Positions 35,055-46,406 of a DNA stretch of 64,000 bases are shown in pieces. Below the pieces are notes generated by a model, which was given only the letters and a program-made list of their open reading frames with translations, had not been told where the DNA came from and searched no databases. A program made the translations under genes and the position numbers. This DNA is from Chrysophaeum taylorii (lineage: Eukaryota > Sar > Pelagophyceae > Pelagomonadales > Pelagomonadaceae). The stretch is from positions 121,491 through 185,490 of the forward strand of contig JAQMWT010000096.1 of NCBI GenBank assembly GCA_029834535.1, in the 5' to 3' direction. Each line of letters begins with the position of its first letter. The stretch's first letter is position 1.

Positions 35055-36228
35055 TTAGCGGGCCTTGACGGGGTCTGCGGTGACGTTGGGGACGGTGGTC
35101 TTAGAGAGTGTGTCCTTGAGGACGGGCGTGAGGTACTCGGCGAGCTTGAGGGCCTCGATGGCCGTCTGGATGGTAGCGACGCCCTCCGGGAAGGCGCCGT
35201 CGATTGCAGCTCGGGCGCAGCGCTCCTTGAGGTCGCGGTACTCGTCCTCCTGCGTGAGAAGGTAGCCGATCCAGTCGGGGTTTTCCGCTTGACGCTGTTG
35301 GACCTCGAGGGCGCGCGCGTCGTCGACCATGTCGGTTTTGATGATGAGGGACCCGTCGGGCGCCGTTACGAGGGCCGAGCAGCCGTCGCCGCCGCAGCGG
35401 TCGGCTCTGATGCGGACGCGCGCGCCCTCTTTGTTGATTAGGGTAAATTCGACCGAGGCGAAATCGGTGTAGTCGCCGATCGTCCGGAGGTCGCCGGTGA
35501 CGTCGTCGACGCGGACGAGATTATCGGAGCGCATGCCGAAGTAGGTCGCGGCCAGCGCGAGCTCGTGTATTGCCATGTTCTTAAGCATACCTTCCGAGTT
35601 GCGCTCGAAACACTCGCCGAGGGTCGCGTCGGTGTAGTCGTTCAAGCTCACGAAGGTCACGAGATCGTCGTGGGTGGCGTAAGACAGAGCCTTGGACACG
35701 TACTCGGCGATGTTCTTGATGAAGCCCATGTAGACGGGGACCTTTCTCTCCTCGGCAAACGAAGCCATCGCCTCGAGCTCCGCGACGCTCGGGGCCCCCG
35801 GTTTCTCGAGAAGAATGTGGGTCGCGCCACCGTCGATCGCCGCGCGGAAGAGCTTGGGGTTGTCTGCGGTGCGACCCGCGATCAGCGCGATTTTGGGCGA
35901 CGAATCGTCGCCCCGTTGCCAGCAGTCGTCGAGCGTCGCCGAGAACCGCACGCCCGCGGGCTCCCACGGCCTGGCACCCTTTCTGGAAGGCTTCGCCCGC
36001 GGGAGAGTCTTTCCCCCCCCCAAGGAACCAGGGCTCGACGACGTCGCTCAGGCGCCCGCTCGGGCACTCGCCTTGGACGAGTTGCAGTCCGTGGAACCAG
36101 CCCATACCGCGTCCCGGTACCCCGCACCCGACGATCGCGTAGTCCGCCGACATAGTCATGGGCCGCCACGTGAGCGCGGCGCCCGGCGCGACGAGAAAGA
36201 GGCATAACGACGACGACGACAAAAGCAT
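35055..36228 (-). CDS. Gfo/Idh/MocA-family NAD(P) oxidoreductase with leader; one frameshift
   Basis: ATG at 36228 opens MLLSSSSLCLFLVAPGAALTW, a signal-peptide-like start, then SADYAIVGCGVPGRGMGWFHGLQL, the Rossmann strand and Gly-rich loop. The rest is in another frame from about 35967 down: FSATLDDCWQ, KIALIAGRTADNPKLFRAAIDGGATHILLEKPGAPSVAELEAM (the family EKP motif), VYMGFIKNIAEYV, and a C-terminal Gfo/Idh fold with MLKNMAIHELALAATYFG. The break lies in CCCACGG, which in the copy at 62249-63407 reads CCCACACGG and is in frame across the junction. A 2-nt deletion here, real or sequencing, is thus the only obstacle. Such enzymes oxidise or reduce sugars, inositols or related alcohols; substrate unknown. 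Roughly 390 residues if continuous. Confidence 0.75.
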
Positions 36229-36290
36229 TTTATTTTATGTGTGGTGGAGATTGGCGCAGCTGGTATGAGTAATGAAAACTTGCTTCAACT

Positions 36291-39200
36291 TCAAGTGTCT
36301 CGTAAGTGGGCGTCGTTGTCGTCGGGGGTGGTGGTTGAGAGCAGCAAGTCGAGGATGTGGTGGTGGTTGGAAGGAGGGGACGTCTGTATCTGGTGCATCG
36401 AGGTGCCAGGAATCTTCTTCTTTTTGGCGAGGATGAGGGCGGCGTCGAGCCTGCGAAGAAGAGCGAGCGGGCGTAGTAGTAGTATAAGAAGAAGAAGAAG
36501 TAGGGTGGGTCCAAACAACAAACAAAGATAGTGTGGACGCACGCGAGGGTGGCCGCGCGGGCATCGGGGACATGTTGGCCGTCGGGAAAGGGGAAGAAGA
36601 GGGCCTCCTCGTTTACGTGGAGTCTCGCCATATCGGGGGCGCAGGGGACGACCCTGACGAGGGGGATCGAGGGGAGGGGTGTTGGGGGTGTCGCGTCCCA
36701 GGCGACGCAGGCATCGGGGGGTCGCGGGATCTCCTTGGTCGCCAGGGCGAGGGCAAGTCTCGTCGCGAGGCTGTCGTCGTCGGTCGCGAGGAGGCCTAGG
36801 ACCGTGACGCGGGCATCGAGAGCGTGCACGAGCCTCGGCGGCTCGAGCCAATCGACGAGTTTCTTAGTGGTCTTGACTCCGCCCATCGCGTCGAGAAAGG
36901 CCTCGAAGCGCGCTTGGTCGTCCCTCTCAAAGCCGGCGACCAGAACAAATACGGAGGACGCGTAGGAAAAACGCCACGACGGCGGCTTCAAAAAGCCGAG
37001 GTCTCGACACAAGAGCCAGCGCGATAGAGTGTTGGGAGGACGGTCCCGGCTACGACGACGACGACGACTACTAGTACTACTACTACGCGGTTTGAATCGC
37101 TCGGCGCGGTCCCTCGCCTTAGCGCTCGCGCTCGCCGCGCGCGCCGCCTCGACGAGTTCGCCGTAAGGGTCGACCTTGAGGAAGCGGGCGAGGTTGTCGG
37201 ATTCCACGAGGTTCTTTACCTCCGTAATTGCCCTTTCGAGGACGGAGGGGTCGCCGCTGTGTAGGCGGTCCTTGACGTCGGCGACGACGCGCTGGGGCAG
37301 GTTGAGCTGGGAGGGCGCGTCGGGCCAGACGTAGGCGTCGCAGAGTGTTTCGACGGGAACTCCGGCGCGAACCGCGCACAGGAACCGCAGGCCCTCGGCG
37401 GCAAACTCGCGTGCCAAAAAGTCGTCCAAGGCCGCGAGACAACCGGCGTCTTTAAGGACTGCGTCGAGGACGTTGTCGCCGGGTGCAACGAAAAAGGGAA
37501 AATCTGGTGCCGACTTTGACGACGATTCGCCGGCCGCTACGCGGCGCGCGGCGGCCAACGCGAGTTTTTCGGCTTGGCGTTCGCGTTCTTCTACTTCTGA
37601 GGCCGCGAGAGCTTCGAACGCGGATCGCCTGCTGTCTACGAGGCGAACGACGACCGGCGGGAAGCGTGCTTTCCTGGGAGGAGGAAAAGAACAACAACTC
37701 GTATCTTCGAGAGGCGCGACCGTCCAGGCTTCGACGCCGAGGGCGCTCGAACGTTGGAATAGAATGCCGGGGTCGACGCGGACGGGTCCGCCCGCGGCGT
37801 CGCCGAGGTCCTCCGAACGCAGGAGTCCAACGTCTTTGGTCCTCCTGCCCTTTGCTATCTCGAAGACGCGGCGCGCGGCCGCCCCGACTTCTCCGGGCTC
37901 GAGGGAGTGGTCGAGGGCCTCGACGATCTTTCCGCCGAGGCCGCGGAAAACTTGGGGGGGGGCAGAAGCGAGCCAAACCCCGAGCGTCTCGAAGCCCGCG
38001 AGCGACGTCCCTTCGCGGACGAGAAGATGAACGAGGCGCGTCGCGAGCTCGGGGGTCGCGAGCTCGGGGTTCGCGAGGAACGAGAAAAAGTCGTCGGCGC
38101 TTGTTGTCGTCGTCGGCTCCACGGACCGGAGGGCGGCGGCGATCTCCGGGTCCCCTACGAGGCAAGCGCAGCTTCGGAGGGCAACGCAGCGGGGATCTTT
38201 TTTTTCGGAGAGAGAAGAGCACACTTTCTCCAAAGCGAAGCGCGCGTCGGAGGGATCGAGAAGCGGAAATATCGCCGCGAGGGCTTCGGGCGGCGCGCGG
38301 CGCGCGAGCGCTTTGACGAGCGCCGGATCGCCGGCGATGGCCGTAGCCCGGGCGACCACGACGTCGCCCGCCTTGCCATTTTCTTCGAGGGCCCGCGTCG
38401 CCAGCCGCGCGCACTCTTCCGTCACGTTATCGCGGCGGCGGCGGCGGATCGAGGGCGTCGCGATCGCGTCGCAGATCGTCGCGAGGGCAATTCGTCTCGA
38501 TGCGACGTGCGAATCTCTCTCGTCTCCCGCGAATCGAAAAATCCAAGGCGCGAGAATTTTGAGGGCTTTGTAGGTGCCGCCGAGCGCTACGAACATCTCG
38601 GACGCGGCGGTAGCGAAGATGGCTGCCGCGGTTGGTATGGCTGCTGCGACCGGGACGAGCCCGAGGACGGCCTCGATCTCGTGCACTCGTTCATCATCAT
38701 CATCATCATCATCAGAACTGCTGCTCGAGTCCAGGCTGCCGATCGTGGAGCCCGCGGCGAAAACGCGGCGAAAAAACGCGCCGGGGCTCGCGTCCTTTCG
38801 ACGCGGCACCGCCTCCGCTGCCAGCCGCGCCCACTGCTCGGCAAGCCGCGGCTCCGTGGCGAGCCACGGAACGTTCTCGATGCGATGCCGCGCGGCCGCC
38901 TCGCAATAAGTTCGCGCGACCTCCGCCTCTGCCCATTTTATCGGCGCGTCCGAGAGATCGTCTTTGGCCGTCCGACGAGCACATCGCGCCTCGAGGACGG
39001 CTCCGATAACCTCGATCACAGCCTCGTCCTCGCATTCCCGCGCGAGTCGCACCACTTTCCGGAGCAGCGCGCGCCGGTCGTCCGCGTCCACGAGGTCATC
39101 TTTCCCCACCCGAAAGAGCCTAGAGGTCGCGCGAAGCCATCGTTCCGTCGGAGACATCGCGTCGAGCGCCTTGGAGGCCGCCGCGACGCGGCACGCGCGC

Positions 39201-39982
39201 TCCTGCGCCGACACGAGGAACGACGCTTTTTCGGCCGCGAGTGCCTCGAAGGGCGATGCGAGGAGCGCGTCGCGCGGCGAAAGGTCGTCGTCGTCGTCGA
39301 GGCGCGGGTCGAGAGACCACTCGAGCGCGGCGGCCGCGGGACCGAACGTCTTCTTCGCATTAGGAATCCACACTTCCCGGCACAGCCGCGAAATCAGGGG
39401 CTTCCATTTTGCGAAGCGCGAATCGGACGACCTCGAGAATCCCAGCACCAAATCCACCGCTTCGACTTCGTCGAGCTTTTCCTCCTCCGAACCCCACGCG
39501 GAAGCCTCGTATGCTGCCTCCACGGGCTCCCATGAATGCGAAAGTTCGCTCACGGCCGCGCCCACGAGCTCCTCCTCGCACCCCAAGCGCAGCAACACCT
39601 TCAACCCCGCGAGCCGCGCCGTTTTAGCAGCGCGCGGATTTACAAGTTTACGGCACAGCTCGACGACCACTTCCGACTCCGCAACGTACTCCGCGACCCG
39701 TTCCAGCACCTCAAACACCTCCCGCCACTCATCGACCTCGACCGCCTTCTTCTCGCCCAATATCATCCGCTTCACCCGACTCGAATCCTCCTTGGCCTTC
39801 TCGTAATGCGCGACGGTCTTCAATGCCACCTCGACCACCCGTCCGGCGTGCTCGCGCAAAAACCCCTCGGCCTCGGACGGAGTCGATTCGCCAAGAAACT
39901 CCCGCGCAGCGCGGAGGTTTTTCCGGGGGGGTATCCCGTCCTTGAAGAACTTGGTGAGCCGCCGGTCTTCGGTCGTCATCAT
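36291..39982 (-). CDS. RalGAP-alpha/tuberin-like helical-repeat protein with degenerate Rap/Ran-GAP domain
   Basis: Exons 36543-39982 and 36291-36450 give 1199 residues; unspliced, the frame ends in Phe/Tyr/Pro low-complexity sequence. The N-terminus has RalGAP-like features: FFKDGIPPRKNLRAAREFLGE, VVVELCRKLVNPRAAKTARLAGLKVLL (like the human [24 protein letters not shown]). A long alpha-helical solenoid follows. Near the end RWLLCRDLGFL, FEAFLDAMGGV, ARVTVLGLLATDDDSLATRLALAL, NEEALFFPFPDG and ATLALDAAL align in order with the Rap/Ran-GAP fold. The position of the catalytic Asn thumb (HLGND in RalGAP) is replaced by TKEIPRPPDACVAWD, so GAP activity is doubtful. RalGAPs act in GTPase and TOR signalling. 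Family call by recalled alignment, moderate. Confidence 0.5.
36451..36542 (-). other. 92-nt intron in the RalGAP-like gene
   Basis: Donor GTGCGT and acceptor TTCGCAG. Splicing joins ATLA to LDAALILAKKKKIPG and a stop at 36291, replacing a stretch of F/Y-rich translation. Predicted; the same sequence is in the copy at 63630-63721. Confidence 0.6.
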
Positions 39983-41965
39983 CACATCATCTTCTCTTGT
40001 GGAGACAAAATAAATAATGAAACGTAAGTAGTACCTCTACTCGTCGTTAGTGTCTGGGACATTTTGAGGCCTAAGAGGAGACTGCATCCGCCCGTCACCC
40101 GACTACGAGATTGTTGTGACCCAGCCGTACACACGCACACACACCGAGGCGCTCTCTCTTGTCAACACGACGAATATCACGAACAAGTACGGCGCACATG
40201 CTGCCTAGCAGCTCACACTCGCGCGGTGCGTCATCATCATGTGTGCATATGCCGTGTTGTTGTTGGATTAGATTGGAGCTCCGCACTTTGGTTTTTTTTT
40301 TATCCTTGCGGCTCACGTGTTTTTTCGCGAAAAAAATACAATACGACGTCATCGGTCGATGATAATCTCGTCGCCACTTTTTTTCTTTCGATGCGTTGTT
40401 CTCGTCGCGCCGCGCGTGTCCCGCGGGGCAAGTATTGCGGAATCATCATCGTCAGCTGCCGGCGGATCGATCCATTATTCGATAATATCGCACTCGACAT
40501 CTCGGTCCTCCCAATTACTCTTTTGCACACGCACGCACGCGGTGTCGCGAATGCCTTCTATGGTGTGCTCGATCAGAATTCACGTGGTAGATGGGGATTA
40601 ATTATTCTTTGGTTTCGTTGAACGACACAATTTTTTTACCCCTCGGACACAAGATTCTAGGCATCACGGGACAACTGCAATGTGCATTTCTCGCCACACG
40701 ACGCCCGAATGCTGGAAATTCAATCCTCTTTCATCACGCGAGCCTTGACGCGGCGACGGCTTTCGACACTTCGATCCTTCCGGTCAACTGCATCAAGGAG
40801 GGGGCGATCTTGTGCTCCACAGACCGTCCCAATCGTTCGGAAAATGGGCATTCTCGACACCGAAACGTGCGGGTACTGCAACAAGGCCGCGTGCGACAAG
40901 AACTCGAATGGCCGATTCATCGGAGAACAAAAAGAGCGTAGCGCCGGTCTCCATCTACCAAACCGGTGCTTTTGTTTGTTGCCACGACGACGGCGATCCG
41001 AGCTTTTCATATCACAGTGCCATTCTGTTTGTGTTCAGGTTCTTATGAATGTGAAGTAGGATATTTTTCTGGCTATTCGAAGTTGCTTGCTGCCATAATT
41101 TTTTTTTTTTTACCGGAGGCTTCCTGTGCTGCCTGCTTGAGGTTGTTGCCGTGATTATAAAGATGAATGAAGGGAAATCGCACGGTATCAAGGCGAGGGC
41201 GATTCGGGATCGGTGGCGATGGCGCGGTGCTTCGGCAGGGCTCGGACTTCACATTTCAGACATGAATGGTCGAGTCGAACGTGGCGGCGGTGTTGGCAAT
41301 AAAGCGCCAGGCCAGCCGCTCGACGGTAAGGCCTGTGTACCGTAGAGCGGCATATTCTATGACTCTTTAGCGGAAACACGTGGGTCGTCGGCATCTCTAG
41401 ATCGGCCATTAGTCCCATGCGCTTCCCGCTTGAATATAAAGGAATTATGTTGCAGTTCTTAAGCTCGTAGCAGTTTTGGGGGGCGGCCCCACAGCCAAGC
41501 CTTCGTCAGTCATTGCTAAGCTTGTGCGAATACTAGGTGCTAGACAGCATCTTAAGCTCCATGAAGACCGTATTACAGACTGCCGTGAGCACGTTCGTCA
41601 ATCGCGGCGCTGCACAGGCCGGCCGTCACGCTGACTTTCGCCGCCTACCTTTTATTTAGTTCCTTGGAGCGAACCTCCGGAAGCGCGTCGCTGACGGTGG
41701 ACTCGAGGTGGAAATCCCTGGCGTGCTTTCAAGGTTCAAGATGTGTCTATGCGAACCCCTTCGCGTGCTGTTTTACAAAATTGTTTTAGCACACGACTTT
41801 TTACAAACCTTGGATACATACATACTTGTAGAAAAGGATGAAATGAAGGTCCTGAAAATCCAGAAATTTGAATTTTGAACGATATTTCAGGCTTCACATT
41901 ATTGGTGGCGGCACCGTGATCGAGCAGACGGCGATTGATGTGGCCCTTTGAGCTGATCGGGCATA
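39983..41965. other. Long intergenic region, no supported gene
   Basis: 1983 bp with lower GC than the gene arm. Several short ORFs occur (for example 40591-41059) without codon bias. GTTGCAGTTCTTAAGCTCGTAG near 41450 resembles the start of the 18S rRNA V4 region for about 20 bases only; flanks do not. Nothing convincing. Confidence 0.45.
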
Positions 41966-42457
41966 ATGAGCGTTGAGGTCGAGGCGGAATTACGCGATGA
42001 TGATCCGCGAGCGAACGGCAATCGCGTCTCGTTCGCCATGATACTCGAGTTTAGTCTACTCATCCTCGGCATCGTTGGCTTCCTTGGCATCATCGGCATG
42101 CTGGGGCTCCAGGTATTCGGCAGCAGTAGGGGCTTGCGCGGCAAGCCACTCGCGGCGGATCACAACGGCGCGTTGACGGCTAAAATCCTGTGCTTGCTGG
42201 TCTTCTTGTCCTCCGTCGCGCTCCTATACGCGTGCGTGCGCGTTGATTTCAATACGCTGCGCTCGGAGCTGCGCTCGGAGGTCGGCGCGCTGCGCTCGGA
42301 TCTGCGCTCAGATTACAGGACGCTTCACGAAGATTTGAACGCCCTCAACAGCCGAATCGACCAATATTTGCTCGTGCGCACGTTCGTACCTGGTCGTATC
42401 GTGAGCACCCAGCCGACAACCCCGCAGTCTTCACCTGGTCTACATAACTCAACCTAA
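41966..42457 (+). CDS. Small membrane protein with two helices and a coiled coil (163 aa)
   Basis: ATG AGC GTT GAG starts an ORF with an acidic head, a hydrophobic pair (FAMILEFSLLILGIVGFLGIIGMLGLQVF and AKILCLLVFLSSVALLYACVRV), then a heptad-like region DFNTLRSELRSEVGALRSDLRSDYRTLHEDLNALNSRID. The LRSE/LRSD repeat is encoded by short GCTGCGCTCGGAG-type direct repeats. The tail is Ser/Thr/Pro-rich. Codon use is less GC3-biased than in the left arm. No family recognised. The layout resembles small membrane tethers; it could also be part of a mobile or viral island (speculation). Confidence 0.45.
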   Translation: MSVEVEAELRDDDPRANGNRVSFAMILEFSLLILGIVGFLGIIGMLGLQVFGSSRGLRGKPLAADHNGALTAKILCLLVFLSSVALLYACVRVDFNTLRSELRSEVGALRSDLRSDYRTLHEDLNALNSRIDQYLLVRTFVPGRIVSTQPTTPQSSPGLHNST

Positions 42458-42773
42458 GGGGTTTGGATTAGCGGATTGGTCCGCATGAGAGAGGGCTTGA
42501 CCCGCGGGCACCTGAATTCAAAGCCCACGAGAATCTCTATCGAGAACAAAGTTCGAGGAGGCGTGTGGTGCCGGTCGTTTCTGCGAGGTCGGCGTGAAAA
42601 GCATCATCACGCGGGAGAAGACAAAGTAGAACAGTGCTGAAATCGTCGCCGGGGGCCATGAGACTGGTGGCTGTAGCGTCATGAAAGGATTCGAACGGAA
42701 ATCCGAAAAACTTCCGGTCCGCGCGGAGCATTCGGTTGCTAATGTCCTTCCCGTGAATGAACGAACCTATAGC

Positions 42774-42866
<93 letters not shown>

Positions 42867-43588
42867 CACCAGCGCGCCGTCCTCCCGCGCTTTCTAGGCA
42901 ACTCACTCTTCGATGGTCGGGAGAGGGAGCGCCGCGGCTGGAGCACGAGCTGCTGAGCGTTGATTTAGGCCCCCGCAACTTTTTGGTCTGTTGTTGCCTT
43001 GGTTCGCCGACTGAAATTAGCAAGGTGCTTGAGGGTCTAGTGGAACTCGTAGCAGCGCAATAAAAAAAAGCTTGCTATGTCAGTTAGCAGTGTAGGGCGA
43101 GCCGCAACACCCCACGATCATCCTGGAGATAATCTGATATGTTTATATAGGAGGCGATCCCTGTGAGCACCGAAGGGTCTTTTAACTGCACTTCTTATGG
43201 TCGATACAGGCGCGAAGGAAGTATTGCGATGGCGGCGCGGCCATTAGAGCTACCGATATGCGACTGCGACCCCGTCGATGAGCTCAGGCGCCTCGATGGT
43301 GGCCGTCGCAGGCGCGTCCGCCGCATTTATGTAGTTAATAGAGACGAGTAGAACTCCTCGATCACAAGAAGTCGCTTCAACCCCTGGTATTTATTACGCA
43401 ACGCTTGACTTTGAAGACTCGTTGCTAAAAAGACTTAACTGAGCACGTCATTGCTGACGTGTATTTATTATATACGTAACGGGCGCTTTTGGAGGGCATT
43501 GAAGCTCGGCTTATATCCGTGTTGAAACCCCCGGCCAGGATTCCCCCCTTTTTGGTGATGCCAAAGCACCGACCCATGAGGTAGCGCC
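42458..43588. other. Intergenic region with (CAGA)n tract
   Basis: A perfect (CAGA)n microsatellite of about 95 bp occupies 42772-42866. A possible 62-codon ORF at 43163-43351 has no recognisable features. No gene supported. Confidence 0.5.
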
Positions 43589-43885
43589 ATGTGGTCGCCC
43601 GCCGAGCTGGTGCTGTTGGGGTTTGCCGGCGTGTGCCTCGGGCTCGCCTTGGCCGCTTTCCTGGTCCAGCGGAAGCGGACAAAGACGAAGCAACCGACGC
43701 CGGCAAAAAGCAAGCGACGAAAAAAGACATCCCCAGTTCACGCCCCGCGGCCCAATGGCCGTGAGAAGAAACCCGTCGAGCCCCCCGCGCCACCCCCCGC
43801 GCCACCCCCCGCGCCGCCCGTCTTAATCGACCCCGACAACGGCGACGAATGGCAGACGGTTCGTTACCGAGACGGTTTGTCCTAA
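43589..43885 (+). CDS. Small single-pass membrane protein with basic and Pro-rich tail (98 aa)
   Basis: The ORF starts ATG TGG TCG CCC GCC and encodes one N-terminal helix (LVLLGFAGVCLGLALAAFLV) followed by a strongly basic segment (QRKRTKTKQ...KSKRRKKT), which predicts the tail on the cytosolic side. Then come a PAPPPAPPPAPP repeat and an acidic end with DPDNGDEWQTVRYRDG. Codon bias is G/C-rich. Unknown family. Whether expressed cannot be judged. Confidence 0.4.
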   Translation: MWSPAELVLLGFAGVCLGLALAAFLVQRKRTKTKQPTPAKSKRRKKTSPVHAPRPNGREKKPVEPPAPPPAPPPAPPVLIDPDNGDEWQTVRYRDGLS

Positions 43886-45496
43886 CCGCTGACGCAGGTT
43901 CCGCGCCGCCGCACCCGCGACAAAAAGCTCAAGTCCTAGACAACACTTCTTACTTGCATGACACTGATCTAACGACGGGCTCTCGAGACATAGTACCCTC
44001 CTCCTTCGGCGCCCTCAATTTTCTTCGAGACCAACAACGTGCCCAGACTACGACGAGGAGGAGGACATCCTCGCCCTTCGCGCTTTCCTCTCTGCCGGCG
44101 TCTCTCCTCGTCGCCCTTCGACCGCCGTGACGCCTCGGCACTCATACCCTCCGGTACGCCCAAAAAAGACATCACAAAGACACATGATATGTTTTGTTGA
44201 GAGAACGTGGTAGCGAGTGCGTGCGGGGTTATAGGGAGGGTTAGTTTAGTTAGTAGGTAGCTGCTGCCAAGGCAAAAAACGCGAGCGCAAAGCGGAGGCT
44301 CCGCGATGACAGCAATCATGGTAAGGAAAGCAGGTGTCAGACGCGCAGCGGCGCGAGATACTTGCGTCTCCGAGACCACAATGCTCGAAAGCTTGTCAAC
44401 GCGACGTGGACCTTTGTGCGTGGAGTGGCTCTTCCTTCCTTCGACGTGATTGCTGACGGTGGCTCAATTTGCGAGCCCTCGCCATCCGGCGTGCGCCTTA
44501 CGCAAGCCTGTCTTAAGACACGTATCATCAAGGCGGCGACGTCCCTGATCGTAAACTTCAACTCGCAATACTTCGTCAACGCACCGTGGGCCATCATCAC
44601 GACGGACGAGGAGGCTCTCTCGAGTTCTTCCACACGATCGATCGATCGATCGATCTCAGTGACTTCAACCCACGAAATATTGCAAATATGTCGTGGTCGC
44701 ATCGACTGCACTGACATTTGATTACTTACTGATCTCGCTGCTTTATTGATTGATTGATTTGGAAGTCGCCGATGATGCCGCGCGTCGCGGCTCCACTTAA
44801 TTTGCAGCCCTTCCGCCGATCTCGGACCACCAGCAAGTCAGATGCTCCTGTCCGCGTATCAACGCAACACCGGCTCTGATCCATCCCACGTCAATTGGGT
44901 CGTGCTCAACCGACCGAATTGGCTGGACTTACGTCGTCGTCGAGCAAATGACCAAGGGCCACTCATGGTGGTTGGCTCGAAACACCCACATTGCAGGACG
45001 TCGTCGAAGAAGCGAGAGGCCCCGAAGACGCTCGGAGAAGCCGCCGCCGTCGTCTCGCGAAACCTCGCGGTCGCCGACACGCGGTCGAGGGCCTCGTCGA
45101 GATCGCGGAACAGCCACGTTACACCCGCAAAATCATGAACGCGGTGTGATTGTCGAATGAGTCCTCTTCGGGTGCAGATCTTTATTGTGCCGCATCTCGT
45201 GTTCGCTGGGCGTACGAATGGGGCTCTGATAGCACTATTTATCGACGCATCCGTGCCTCCTGATTGAACACGTTGTTCGCGGACTGACTCACTGGTGGTA
45301 TAGATGCGAATGGTTTTTTAGGGGGAAACTCTTGCGCTTTGGAGTACGTGTGATTTACATCGTAGTAGTCGCGGTTCCAATGGCGTGCTCGTCAGATTCG
45401 CGCTGACGAGCGAGCCCACGGGCCCCAACAATAACCTCAAAGCCTGGATTTTCTTTCTAGCGCCGCCCACTTTCAAGAGGTTCGTCCGAATCATTA
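43886..45496. other. Gene-poor region with unsupported ORFs
   Basis: A plus ORF at 44362-44721 (MRLRDHNARKLVNATW...) and pieces near 44930-45150 (with WTYVVVEQMTKGHSWW in one frame) have partly protein-like composition, but I recognise no family and see no clean start-to-stop gene. A (GATC)n run lies at 44637-44655. They may be decayed gene remnants. Confidence 0.4.
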
Positions 45497-46267
45497 TTAT
45501 CTGGTCAAGAGAAGCCCGCGTGACGAGCTATACCGGGCCATCTTATCGCGAGCCTCGCGCAGCTTGGTATCCGCGAATGGGCCTCCAGGCAGGAAGTAGG
45601 GTAGTGGTGGCTGGCGCTGGTCGCGGCTGTTGACTTCAACTCTAAGACATTCCCAAAGAAAATAGGAGGCGTGGTCCTCGTCGGGGATGACGCGCTCGCG
45701 CAAGGCACAACTGAAGGAGGTGTGGGCACTCCCATACTTGAAGAGGGAGCACTTGTCGAGAAAGTTGTCGACCAACCCCCCGGGCACGCTGATGACGGTG
45801 TCTGAGACGCACTCCTTAGAAAACGCCTTCTTCTCGCAACGGTGGGGCCACGCGATGCAGCCCTCCCGGGGAAGCAATAGCGCGGGGTCGACGGGGGCGC
45901 GCCAGAGCAGATCCGGTCGTGTGACGACCACCCAGTCGTAGGGCGACCTGAGGAGCTTCCTCGCGGCTTGAAATTTGGCCATGCGAGACATAGTCTGGGG
46001 TCCGAACACCGCAGCTCGCAGGAATGGTCCGTAGGCGTCGCTTACGGCGCGATCGAGGTCGCCGCACGTGTCGACGCTCAGCAGGACGTCGACACTGGCC
46101 CCCTCGAGCGGCTGAAACAAAAAAGCGCGCTGCGAGCGGATCGCCGCGAGTTGCCACGCGGCGACATCGCTCGTCAGATTGCTGTCATGATCATCGCAAG
46201 CGCGCTCAGGGCCACCCGCGCGGTACTCGAAGTGATGCGTGCTGCCGAATATTAGGAACGCGATTCG
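45497..46267 (-). CDS. Glycosyltransferase-like protein, N-terminus unresolved
   Basis: The conserved frame starts at RIAFLIFGSTHHFEY near 46267 and continues through SVDVLLSVDTCGD, AKFQAARKLLRSPYDWVVVTRPDLLW, CIAWPHRCEKK, DTVISVPGGLVDNFLDKC and DHASYFLWECL to TAA. The order (opening hydrophobic strand, a xYDWVVxxRPDLxW segment, PHRC...SDTxxxVP) is like a family of uncharacterised algal and plant glycosyltransferase-like proteins with a GT-A-type fold; no DxD-type motif is certain except RPDLLW. No ATG exists in this frame before a TGA near 46400, so the first exon, a leader or an indel is missing. Function only suggested. Confidence 0.5.
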   Translation of the reverse strand, partial: RIAFLIFGSTHHFEYRAGGPERACDDHDSNLTSDVAAWQLAAIRSQRAFLFQPLEGASVDVLLSVDTCGDLDRAVSDAYGPFLRAAVFGPQTMSRMAKFQAARKLLRSPYDWVVVTRPDLLWRAPVDPALLLPREGCIAWPHRCEKKAFSKECVSDTVISVPGGLVDNFLDKCSLFKYGSAHTSFSCALRERVIPDEDHASYFLWECLRVEVNSRDQRQPPLPYFLPGGPFADTKLREARDKMARYSSSRGLLLTR

Positions 46268-46406
46268 AGTCCCGTTGAGCCTCCGCGTCGAGGTGCAACG
46301 ACTCGCGTTGCGAGGTGCCGGCTTGGAGTGGCGCGGTGGTTTGGCGGCGCCGCCGCCGCTCAGAAGCGCCCCCGTTTTGACCGTTCCTTGCCTCTCTCAA
46401 CGGCCT

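Noticed and set aside
37907-39535. 542-codon plus-strand ORF inside the RalGAP-like gene
   Set aside because: Arg/Glu-rich shadow of a GC3-biased gene on the other strand; no homology and no start context.
41440-41470. Possible 18S rRNA fragment (GCAGTT..AAGCTCGTAG)
   Set aside because: Only about 20 bases resemble the V4 start and three bases differ inside; flanks do not match rRNA.
42680-42710. tRNA-like GGATTCGAACGGAAATCC
   Set aside because: Resembles a T-arm, but no matching acceptor, anticodon arm or A box lies at the right distance.
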